NCBI GenBank assembly: GCA_022565135.1
Contig: JADFKA010000011.1
Span: forward strand, 1 to 14,212
DNA from: Pseudomonadota bacterium
Lineage (GTDB): Bacteria > Pseudomonadota > Gammaproteobacteria > Steroidobacterales > Woeseiaceae
DNA: 14,212 bases
Direction: 5' to 3'
In this document: positions 1 to 6,214 of the stretch, in pieces
How the letters are laid out: every line of letters starts with the position of its first letter
Numbering within the stretch: the first letter of the stretch is position 1
Program-made: the position numbers and the translations under genes
The notes under the pieces: model-generated
What the model was told of the DNA's origin: nothing
Database searches by the model: none
Seen by the model: only the letters and a program-made list of their open reading frames with translations

Positions 1-678
1 GGCGGCGAAGTACAGTTCATGCTTAAGGATGCGCTCGCCGAAAAGAACCGCGGCCTGTCCATGGGCTGGGGTACCGGCGGACCGGCCGGGTTAAAGTCGA
101 TGCGTGAGTTTCGCGGCGTCCGTTCAATTGATGACTACCTGCACGTGACGAAGCTGCGCGCACGCACGCCCGACCAGTACTCACGTGGCTACCTGGGACC
201 TCTGAATCCGTTTTGGGATCCTGCTGTGCCGCGGCAGGAAATCGCCACAGCCTGGATGGGCGCCGAGGAGCACCGTCGTGCGCAGTTTAAGCAGCCGCTA
301 CAAGACATGGAGCATTCGAGTGCGATCAACCTGCTGCCGCAAGTTTCGGCGCAGATCCGGGAGACCCTCGCGAACAACCTCTATGGCATTGACGCCCAGG
401 AAGTCATTGACGATCTTTTCAGTACGCTGCGTGCACCCATCGCGGGCTACAGGAAAATGATCTGGACAACCGCTAAACTCGATACAGGCCATTGGAACGA
501 GGACCCCAGCAAAGCGCGTGAAGTTATCATTGCCGCCGAGTTTCGTGATGCGAATCCCGATATCCCGATTCGGGTCTTGGTGTTCGACGTACCGATGACG
601 CATTACGGCCACATCGAGAAACCGCGCGAACTGGCTGGCGGCCTCGTCGCCGCTCTCCGATGGCTAACTGCCCCCTAG
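1..678 (+). CDS. Alpha/beta-hydrolase-like protein, 5'-truncated by window edge
   Basis: The reading frame is open from base 1 to the TAG at 676-678, giving 225 codons. An ATG at 19 has no ribosome binding site in front of it, so this is most likely the C-terminal part of a longer protein. The tail is the readable part: a hydrophobic strand (IRVLVFDVP) followed by THYGHIEKP and an amphipathic helix (ELAGGLVAALRWL). This is the usual layout around the catalytic histidine of alpha/beta hydrolases, with a His followed by a closing helix. The nucleophile elbow would lie outside the window. Its C-terminal third resembles, by eye, that of the hydrolase encoded convergently at 2190-730 (equivalent tail MAGKHGYMAGD), which suggests the two are distant relatives. 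No signal peptide can be judged. The fold assignment is an inference from the tail; substrate unknown. Confidence 0.5.
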   Translation, partial: GGEVQFMLKDALAEKNRGLSMGWGTGGPAGLKSMREFRGVRSIDDYLHVTKLRARTPDQYSRGYLGPLNPFWDPAVPRQEIATAWMGAEEHRRAQFKQPLQDMEHSSAINLLPQVSAQIRETLANNLYGIDAQEVIDDLFSTLRAPIAGYRKMIWTTAKLDTGHWNEDPSKAREVIIAAEFRDANPDIPIRVLVFDVPMTHYGHIEKPRELAGGLVAALRWLTAP

Positions 679-697
679 GTCGTAGGAACGGCACCTT

Positions 698-711
698 GCC
701 GCGATCGCGGC
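698..711. other. 14-bp perfect palindrome between convergent genes
   Basis: GCCGCGATCGCGGC is a perfect palindrome inside the 51-bp gap separating two convergent genes. There is no loop and no T-tract on either side, so it is a poor intrinsic terminator. It could still fold as a short stem in RNA or be a protein-binding site. It may also be chance, since it contains the common octamer GCGATCGC. Confidence 0.3.
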
Positions 712-729
712 TGGATGCTGCTGCCAGGG

Positions 730-2190
730 TCAGTCGGTCATAAACCACCCGCTTTTGATCGCACTGTCCCATTGCAGGAACACGGCAGGACCCAGACCCG
801 ATGGCAGCCCGAGTTTCTCATCGCCCGCCATGTAACCGTGCTTTCCGGCCATGAACTGGGTCAGTGAATATTTCGGCGCCGGATCCATCGCCTGGTACAT
901 CGGAATCGTCACTTGCTCGTAAACCGCGCGACTGTGATCGCGACTGAAAGCGGATATCTGAAACATGACCGGTGGCACCGGCTTGACACCCGGCCCACTG
1001 AGCTCGCGCGTCAGGCCAACGTAGTGGTCAACAAGCGCAGCCGTTTCGTCGGCGTCGAGTTCGAGGCGTTTTGCCGTCACCGTCGCAGCCGCGGTCATCG
1101 AAGCCTCGATGCCATGCGTAATGACGTATTCCGCTTTGAATTGCGGCTGTTTCTGCGCCCGTTCCCATCCTGCAAGAATGTCTTCCATCACCATCGGTAG
1201 CCGCATCAATGCCTGCGGACCTTCACTACCCAGCAGCTCGGGACCGACGTAACGTGCCGAATCACGCCAGCTGCGAATGTACAGCTCGTCAAACGGATCC
1301 GACCGCGATGGCAATTGTATTGCTTCGGACGGCACGTCGAAATCGCCGATCTTGCCAAGCTGACCTCCCCAGGCGGCTTGCGCACGATAGATATAGCCGA
1401 ACGGTGAGTTTTCGATCGCCAGAATACCGGCGACGTTGGGCACACGTTGCGACAGCATGTTGACGAGCGGCCCTCCGGTCGAATGACCGTGCACGTAAAT
1501 AGAAAATTCATTCTCGGGAAAGTGCTTCCGCATCGCCGCAACCCCACCGGCCTCCAGTGCGAGCGGCCAGCCTGCCATACGGTAGTAGAAGTTCGTGCCG
1601 GGTCTGGCCTTCGCAAGACGCCGGGTTCCATAACGCGGCCGCTGTCCCGTATCGAAAATGATGTCGTATTCATCGCGCATTATCTCCTCGCCCCGTAGCC
1701 AGATCGGTGTACGTACCGAGCCATCGTCGCGAACGTTCTTACCGGGCCATTCGCGCAATTCGGAATGAAATGCGTGCCGGCCCGGATAGCTCATAGAGAC
1801 GACTTTGTAGCCGAGCTTTTGGGACAACATGCGCGCCTGGCGATGCATCGACTTGAAGTCCCCGGACCCGCCGTGCAACAGAAAGATACCGACTTTCTTA
1901 CCGTCAGCGCCGACGGCGATGTCCGCGGTGTCCACCGGTTCATGTACCGACATGCCGACGTCCCATTCCATCTCCGCCACCTCGAAACGGATGATGTCCT
2001 CAACATAGCCGTTGTCCCCGCGCACCGGAATGTCCGGCCGGCTCAGCAGGTCGTCCGATGCCGCAACGATGTCTTGCAGCGACACGTTCAATGGCGGCGC
2101 ATAGTCTGCGTAAGCCGAGACACACGACAGCAAGCTCGTGAGAAGTACCGGTGCCGTCACCGCAATTCTGTTCTTCGCATTCAGGTTCAT
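730..2190 (-). CDS. Exported alpha/beta hydrolase
   Basis: A 486-residue protein. The start is set at the ATG at 2190, because GAGG lies 5-6 bases upstream and the protein then begins with a Sec signal peptide (MNLNAKNR, a hydrophobic core, then a likely cleavage after AYA near residue 28). Alpha/beta-hydrolase marks are seen in order: the oxyanion-loop motif LLHGGSG at about 104-110, the nucleophile elbow GHSTGG with Ser237, and a late GKHGYM with His451 as the likely catalytic His. An acidic residue must lie between but is not certain. A long insert after strand 4 (SYPGRHAFHSELREW and onward) makes it larger than the usual 280-350 residues. It probably hydrolyses an ester, lactone or amide in the periplasm; the substrate is unknown. 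It is the last gene of the leftward unit, 7 bp after the small membrane-protein gene, so co-transcription is likely. Confidence 0.85.
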   Translation of the reverse strand: MNLNAKNRIAVTAPVLLTSLLSCVSAYADYAPPLNVSLQDIVAASDDLLSRPDIPVRGDNGYVEDIIRFEVAEMEWDVGMSVHEPVDTADIAVGADGKKVGIFLLHGGSGDFKSMHRQARMLSQKLGYKVVSMSYPGRHAFHSELREWPGKNVRDDGSVRTPIWLRGEEIMRDEYDIIFDTGQRPRYGTRRLAKARPGTNFYYRMAGWPLALEAGGVAAMRKHFPENEFSIYVHGHSTGGPLVNMLSQRVPNVAGILAIENSPFGYIYRAQAAWGGQLGKIGDFDVPSEAIQLPSRSDPFDELYIRSWRDSARYVGPELLGSEGPQALMRLPMVMEDILAGWERAQKQPQFKAEYVITHGIEASMTAAATVTAKRLELDADETAALVDHYVGLTRELSGPGVKPVPPVMFQISAFSRDHSRAVYEQVTIPMYQAMDPAPKYSLTQFMAGKHGYMAGDEKLGLPSGLGPAVFLQWDSAIKSGWFMTD

Positions 2191-2197
2191 ATTCGCC

Positions 2198-2548
2198 TCA
2201 AGTAATCTGTCTACGTTGCCGTTTGAGCAGGCCGCCGACGAGCAACACGGCAAGCGCGCTGCCGCCCACGATGAGCACTGTCAGGTTTGGCTGGCTGTTT
2301 CCGGACGCCGGTCTGGCCGGCACAACACTGTCGTTCGTGTTACCGGACGCCGGTCTGGCAGGCACAACGCTGTCGTTCGTGTTACCGGCCTCCGGGTCCT
2401 CGGTTGTGTACTTTCCCGTTTCCGGATTGATGTAAATCATGTAAGCAGGTTTTGCGTCCTCGTCGCCAGGATAGGTGATCGCCGGCAGTAATGCGGCTGC
2501 GAGGATTGCCAGCGGACCAGCAAGACGCAGGGCGTCATTCACTGCCAT
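2198..2548 (-). CDS. Small membrane protein with 14-residue tandem repeat
   Basis: 116 residues; family not recognised. The N-terminus (residues about 8-24) is a hydrophobic segment that could be a signal peptide or anchor. A short polar stretch follows with an INPETGKYTTEDPE motif (40-53), then two perfect copies of a 14-residue unit GNTNDSVVPARPAS (55-68 and 69-82), a partial third GNS, a second membrane segment (about 89-108) and a basic tail KRQRRQIT. The likely topology is a periplasmic loop with the basic C-terminus in the cytoplasm. The ATG at 2548 lies inside the end of the amidohydrolase gene (overlap ATGGCAGTGA), which indicates translational coupling. A GTG two codons later is an alternative start. 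The tight fit between two exported enzymes suggests an accessory, anchor or scaffold role, but no function is demonstrated. The TM-plus-basic C-terminus superficially resembles protein-sorting tails, without a recognised motif. Confidence 0.75.
   Translation of the reverse strand: MAVNDALRLAGPLAILAAALLPAITYPGDEDAKPAYMIYINPETGKYTTEDPEAGNTNDSVVPARPASGNTNDSVVPARPASGNSQPNLTVLIVGGSALAVLLVGGLLKRQRRQIT
2301..2384. repeat. 42-bp tandem direct repeat, two copies
   Basis: Two adjacent 42-bp units (2301-2342 and 2343-2384) match at 40 of 42 positions. The repeat lies in frame inside the small membrane-protein gene and encodes the 14-residue unit GNTNDSVVPARPAS twice. Both differences are silent in the protein (AGC/AGT for Ser, CCT/CCG for Pro). 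The unit is rich in Pro, Asn and Ser and probably forms a flexible spacer. A repeat this similar is a likely site of copy-number change by slippage or recombination. Confidence 0.9.
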
Positions 2549-4404
2549 AGCCTGGCGTCGTAGGCAAGCCTGCCCGCCACATAGGTCAGGTCGATGTGCA
2601 AGGTGTCGATCTCATCGTCGGACACGCCGAGAAAATCACCATTCAGCACGACGAGGTCGGCCCATTTACCTGGTTCGAGCGAGCCCAGGTTGGCCTCTTC
2701 ACCAAAAAAGCGCGCCGCATTCCAGGTAATCATGCGCAACGCAGTCTTGCGATCGATTGCCTGCTCCGGAGCAATAACTCGTCCCTGATCATCGCTGCGT
2801 GTCACGGCCCACTTGATAATCGTCATGGGATGGTTGGACCCGTCGCTGCCTTCGAAATGCACGTTGACGCCGCGCTCGATCAGATCCTTGACGGGTTGTA
2901 GCGTGTCGAGCTGGTTCTCGTACTCGTAAAGCAACGGCGCCTTGCCGTCGACAAGTCGCGGATCGAAGTACTCGTTGATCTTCAAGCCAAATCGAAGCTG
3001 TTCGTTGTACTTGTCGATCAGCGCAAAATTGTCTTCGTGCCAAATTACGTTGTGATCGTAAGCATTCGGTTTGATTTGCTTAAATAGTACTTCATCGGTG
3101 TTGTAAGCATTGTCGACTGCATTGAGTACAACCTTCATCGCACCGCTGCCCATATTGTGATTGCCGCTTGTATTCCAGCCGTACTTGATCAGGAGACGCA
3201 TCGTGTTCCAATCCGTTTGCAGTTTTTGCTCGTCACTCAGGTCCTCCCACGACAAGCCGGTAACGGACTCCCCGGTCCATTTGTTCCAGCCGTACGGCGT
3301 GCCACCGAGCTCCGGCATGATGCGGTCTTTGGGCTCAATGGTCAGAATTCCTGATGGACTGTTCGGGCCGTCATCGAGTGAAGCAAGCGCGGCACCGACA
3401 ATTTTGACCATCGGGCCACGCTCCGGGTCGTACAAAGAAAAGTCAACGATGTTGCCGACACGCTTCAGGTACTGTTCTGGGAACGGGTTTTGCCGCGTCA
3501 TGTCGTGCCCCGGAAATACGCGCATCGACAATTCGCCGCTATGAAAAATTTCGTTGAGCATGCTGATCGTCAGCCCGCTCATGTGTCCGGTCGTCGTCGT
3601 CACACCGACACTCAGGTAACCGAGAAAAGAGGCTTTCGCATCCCGCATGGCCTTTTCGATATACGCACGGCTCGGATACGGACGTGCTTGCCAGCCAATG
3701 AATCCAGTCGCCTCGTGAACAAGTGCGCCGGTGGGCTCGCCGCTCGCGTCCTTGATCACTCCAAAATGATCTCGCCGAAGACCCATTGCAAACGCCCTGT
3801 CGAGCATCGCATGATTGGCGCGCACGTCGCTGCTCGTATAAAACAGCGCGATCGGATTATCGGGCGCAACTTTATCGAGATCGTCAGCGGTCCAGTCGAA
3901 CGCTTCGGCCGGGAAGTTTTTCGGCATGTTGACAAACACGGGCTCGTCGGGTTCGGCCTGGTCGAGCACGTCGTCGAGAGAGCTCAACAGTACCTCCATG
4001 TCGTCGCCGGGAATGCGCCCCGACAGCCAACCGCCGACCATTGTGTCCTTGTAAAAATCGCCACCCGGAACCGCGTTATCGCCGTCGTTGTAGATGTAGC
4101 CAGGCGTCAGCGTGCGTCCAGCGAGATCGACACGTTCCGTGTCCGGCCCCGCAAGCCTTAGCATTACTTCCGACGTACCGATCGCAAGCACTCTTCCATC
4201 CCGAACCGCAAGCGCCTCTGCCACCGAAAAGTCTGCGTCAACCGTGAGTACCTGGCCGTTATACAGAACAAGGTCCGCATAACGAATCAACTGCGCTGGT
4301 AAATCATTTTCGGCAGCAACTGCCGATCGTTCGAGCAACAGCATCGCAGCCAACAATGTCACCAACAGCACGGCAAATCGCTTCTTGACTTTTGGTTTCG
4401 TCAT
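2539..4404 (-). CDS. Exported amidohydrolase (YtcJ-like, Amidohydro_3 type) with altered metal site
   Basis: 621 residues from the ATG at 4404, chosen because it begins with a signal peptide (MTKPKVKKR, a hydrophobic core, then likely cleavage at AVAA near residue 31). Upstream in-frame codons give a non-signal-like extension. The ribosome binding site is weak; a TATACT hexamer (complement at 4427-4432) could be a -10 element. Family features: a beta-sandwich start (ADLVLYNGQVLTVD, then DGRVLAIG), TPGYI at about 100-104, Lys334 in MVKIVG, His416 in SGNHNMGSG, His456 in VIWHED, Asp521 in EGSDGSNHP, and the C-terminal GSLEPGKWADLVVL. The HxH that normally follows PGxID and binds the metal is replaced by Asp-Gly-Asp (107-109). 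The enzyme may therefore bind metal differently, use one metal, or be non-hydrolytic. It follows the LysR gene by 78 bp and overlaps the next gene by 10 bp. Substrate unknown. Confidence 0.88.
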   Translation of the reverse strand: MTKPKVKKRFAVLLVTLLAAMLLLERSAVAAENDLPAQLIRYADLVLYNGQVLTVDADFSVAEALAVRDGRVLAIGTSEVMLRLAGPDTERVDLAGRTLTPGYIYNDGDNAVPGGDFYKDTMVGGWLSGRIPGDDMEVLLSSLDDVLDQAEPDEPVFVNMPKNFPAEAFDWTADDLDKVAPDNPIALFYTSSDVRANHAMLDRAFAMGLRRDHFGVIKDASGEPTGALVHEATGFIGWQARPYPSRAYIEKAMRDAKASFLGYLSVGVTTTTGHMSGLTISMLNEIFHSGELSMRVFPGHDMTRQNPFPEQYLKRVGNIVDFSLYDPERGPMVKIVGAALASLDDGPNSPSGILTIEPKDRIMPELGGTPYGWNKWTGESVTGLSWEDLSDEQKLQTDWNTMRLLIKYGWNTSGNHNMGSGAMKVVLNAVDNAYNTDEVLFKQIKPNAYDHNVIWHEDNFALIDKYNEQLRFGLKINEYFDPRLVDGKAPLLYEYENQLDTLQPVKDLIERGVNVHFEGSDGSNHPMTIIKWAVTRSDDQGRVIAPEQAIDRKTALRMITWNAARFFGEEANLGSLEPGKWADLVVLNGDFLGVSDDEIDTLHIDLTYVAGRLAYDARLWQ

Positions 4405-4426
4405 AACTAATCCGCGTCTTTTTTCG

Positions 4427-4432
4427 AGTATA
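4427..4432 (-). promoter_or_regulatory. Possible -10 element upstream of the amidohydrolase
   Basis: On the minus strand the 78-bp gap between the LysR stop and the amidohydrolase start contains TATACT, five of six bases of the sigma-70 -10 consensus, 22 bases before the ATG. No convincing -35 hexamer sits 16-18 bases upstream, so this would be a weak or activator-dependent promoter. The gene may also simply be read through from the LysR gene. Confidence 0.25.
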
Positions 4433-4482
4433 GAACGCAGCGGCTGCGCCACGCACTTTCTGATGTCACGCGAAATCAATTA

Positions 4483-5439
4483 TCAGGTGTGTGCGAAGTC
4501 ACGCGCCACGCGCGCCACGGTATCCATCATCATGCGTAGTGTCGGCGACGGATCCGTATCCGCCCTGATCGTCAGGCCAACAGGGCCCTGGGTATCGCTG
4601 GTATCGACTTTTAATATGCTCAGCGTGCCATCGTCGATATCGTGCTGCACAACACCCCGGGAAATCATCCAGATAGCATCGGAGTCGCGAACATATTGCC
4701 GGCAAAAATCTGGCGAGCGCGCTTCAATACTGTTCGACAAGGTGCCCAGTCCATGTGAGATCAGGTAGCGATCGATAATCGGTCGCATGACACCATCGGC
4801 AGCCGGCACCAGTAACGTCAGTTGCTCCAGCATCGAGAAGTCGAATAGGTCGCGGCCGGCCAACGGATGTCCCGGACGGACGACGAAAACGAGCGGCTCT
4901 GAATACAGATACGTAAAGGACAGACCCTGCATTTCTTCCGGCCGCGCCAGTCGGCCAACGACGAGGTCAAGCTCCCCCACGCGTAGCTGATTGAGCATGA
5001 CGGAGTTCGCGGCCGTAATGATACTGACGATGGTCAAATGGCTTTCACGGAACTCTTGGACGGCGCGCGGCAAGAATTGCGCCGCTACACCGGCCAGCGC
5101 GCCAACCATCAAGACTCGCGATCCGTGCGTACGTGCCTCAGCAAGTCCGTCGAGTCCCTCCTTCAGAGCCGCTATGCTTGCCCCCGCGTAACGAAGAAAC
5201 ACCCTGCCGGATGTCGTCAGCGTCAACCCTCTCTTGCCGCCACGATCGAAGAGCCGTGTTTCAAGAATGCGCTCGAGTTCGGCCAGCGTTTTGGATGCGG
5301 CGGGTTGACTGACGCTGAGCGCATACGCGGCCGCACTAATCTTGCCCGCGCGTGCCGTTTCGAGAAAACAATTGAGGTGCCGGTGGCGAATTCGCGCAAG
5401 TTGCTGTTTTGTCTGGTTCAGGTTGGTTTCAATAACCAT
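4483..5439 (-). CDS. LysR-family transcriptional regulator, PcaQ-like
   Basis: 318 residues, the normal LysR length. The N-terminus holds the winged helix-turn-helix: HLNCFLETARAGKISAAAYA, then SVSQPAASKTLAELE (residues about 20-57) and the wing LFDRGGKRGLTLT. A linker helix and the effector-binding domain (about 106-300) follow, including LDLVVGR and LVFVVRPGHPLAG. The stretch HLNCFLE...SQPAASKTLAELE...LFDR...GLTLT...FLRYAGASIAALKEG resembles PcaQ and related regulators of aromatic-acid catabolism. PcaQ responds to protocatechuate-pathway compounds; the inducer here is unknown and no pca genes are in the window. The start at 5439 is the only ATG before the DNA-binding domain, and no clear Shine-Dalgarno precedes it, so the message may be leaderless or poorly initiated. 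A PcaQ-type dyad lies directly over this start codon, suggesting autoregulation. It heads the leftward unit and diverges from the MarR gene. Confidence 0.9.
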   Translation of the reverse strand: MVIETNLNQTKQQLARIRHRHLNCFLETARAGKISAAAYALSVSQPAASKTLAELERILETRLFDRGGKRGLTLTTSGRVFLRYAGASIAALKEGLDGLAEARTHGSRVLMVGALAGVAAQFLPRAVQEFRESHLTIVSIITAANSVMLNQLRVGELDLVVGRLARPEEMQGLSFTYLYSEPLVFVVRPGHPLAGRDLFDFSMLEQLTLLVPAADGVMRPIIDRYLISHGLGTLSNSIEARSPDFCRQYVRDSDAIWMISRGVVQHDIDDGTLSILKVDTSDTQGPVGLTIRADTDPSPTLRMMMDTVARVARDFAHT

Positions 5440-5447
5440 TTGGTTAT
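5432..5447. promoter_or_regulatory. Putative PcaQ-type LysR operator, ATAACC-N4-GGTTAT
   Basis: A perfect inverted repeat with 6-bp arms and a 4-bp spacer, covering the ATG of the LysR gene (5437-5439 on the plus strand reads CAT). From memory of the literature, the site described for Sinorhizobium meliloti PcaQ is ATAACC-N4-GGTTAA, so this copy agrees in arms and spacing except for the last base. Finding it next to a PcaQ-like gene makes a real operator likely. Its position over the start codon fits autorepression by the regulator and could also affect the divergent MarR unit. Confidence 0.65.
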
Positions 5448-5611
5448 GATAAACCGACTAAAATTCAATTTCCATAACCTTGACGTAGCTGTATCTTGTT
5501 TTCACAGAATTATCGCGTTTGCCGGGCACCAGCTGGTTCTGGGGCACGCTTTCACGGATGAATGGCCGATTGCCGCGCCGGAGCAGCGCACTGCGTTCGA
5601 GAGGCATCGCT
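5440..5611. promoter_or_regulatory. Divergent intergenic region between LysR and MarR genes
   Basis: This 172-bp gap must hold the starts of both the leftward LysR unit and the rightward MarR unit. Its first 80 bases are AT-rich relative to the surroundings and carry the ATAACC elements. A TTGACG hexamer at 5480-5485 could be a -35 for the MarR gene, but no good -10 lies 16-18 bases further on. No terminator or RNA structure stands out. Confidence 0.5.
5474..5479. promoter_or_regulatory. Extra ATAACC half-site in the divergent region
   Basis: A third copy of the half-site ATAACC lies 42 bp from the first arm of the dyad, close to four helical turns, so it would face the same side of the DNA. 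LysR tetramers commonly contact a strong dyad plus a weaker second site. A near match, ATAAACC, also lies between at 5449-5455. A six-base match can be chance. Confidence 0.3.
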
Positions 5612-6208
5612 ATGACAGAAACGTTGAAAAAATTCGACCTGAACGACTACATCCCGTGCCAATTGGCAACACTTACTCAATCCATCATGCGTTCGGTAGC
5701 CGCATTGTTTGAGGAGCGCTATCGCATCACTTTGCCTGAGTGGAAAGTACTTGCGATCATCCAGGGCAAACCAGGTCTGTCGGCCGTAGCCGTCGCCCGT
5801 CTCGCGCAGATGGATACGGTGGCCGTCAGCCGGGCCGTAACCAAGCTGCTTGACCGAGGCCTGGTTATACGTGAGATTGACAGCGAGGATCGGCGTCGTT
5901 CCGTCCTCGATGTGTCGGCCGAGGGCCGGGAATTGCACGACCAGATTACGCCGCTCGCTTCCAAGCTCGAGGCAAGTCTGCTCGAAGAGCTAACGGAAGA
6001 AGAACAACGCGTATTCGTAAAGGCCATTCGCGTCCTGCGTTCGAAAGCCAAAGTATTTACGGACGCCTACAGCGCGCCAACAAGACGCATGAACTTGAAT
6101 GTTCAGAGTAGCAATCGCCACGTCGTCGCAAATCAATTCCGGCCGCTGCATCTTGGGCCACTGGTCGTAGGCAGGCCACTGCATAGGTCGACAAACAGGG
6201 CCCAGTAG
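5612..6208 (+). CDS. MarR-family transcriptional regulator
   Basis: 198 residues from the ATG at 5612, which has AGAGG about 8 bases upstream; the open frame upstream of it does not look protein-like. The MarR fold is clear: dimerisation helices at the N-terminus, LPEWKVLAII, a recognition region LSAVAVARLAQMDTVAVSRAVTKLLDRGLV (about 56-85) and the wing with the typical EDRRRSVLDVS (92-102, Asp93 and Arg94-96). MarR proteins usually repress nearby genes and release DNA on binding small, often aromatic, ligands. The domain ends near residue 154. The last 44 residues are an Arg- and Asn-rich tail with no recognised motif, unusual for a family of about 140-160 residues, perhaps from loss of an earlier stop. 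Its stop lies 6 bp before the next start, and that junction provides the next gene's AGGG, so it leads the rightward operon. Confidence 0.9.
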   Translation: MTETLKKFDLNDYIPCQLATLTQSIMRSVAALFEERYRITLPEWKVLAIIQGKPGLSAVAVARLAQMDTVAVSRAVTKLLDRGLVIREIDSEDRRRSVLDVSAEGRELHDQITPLASKLEASLLEELTEEEQRVFVKAIRVLRSKAKVFTDAYSAPTRRMNLNVQSSNRHVVANQFRPLHLGPLVVGRPLHRSTNRAQ

Positions 6209-6214
6209 GGCGCA

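Noticed and set aside
3490..4161. Open frame of about 223 codons on the plus strand
   Set aside because: Antisense to the amidohydrolase; Arg/His-rich with no domain and no ribosome binding site.
4437..4448. Short hairpin (CGCAG/CTGCG) after the LysR gene as a terminator
   Set aside because: The stem is only 5 bp and no T-run follows on the minus strand, so termination between LysR and the amidohydrolase is not supported.
5038..5712. Open frame of about 224 codons on the plus strand crossing the LysR-MarR divergence
   Set aside because: It runs antisense to LysR, through the regulatory region and into MarR in another frame; both real genes have clear domains.
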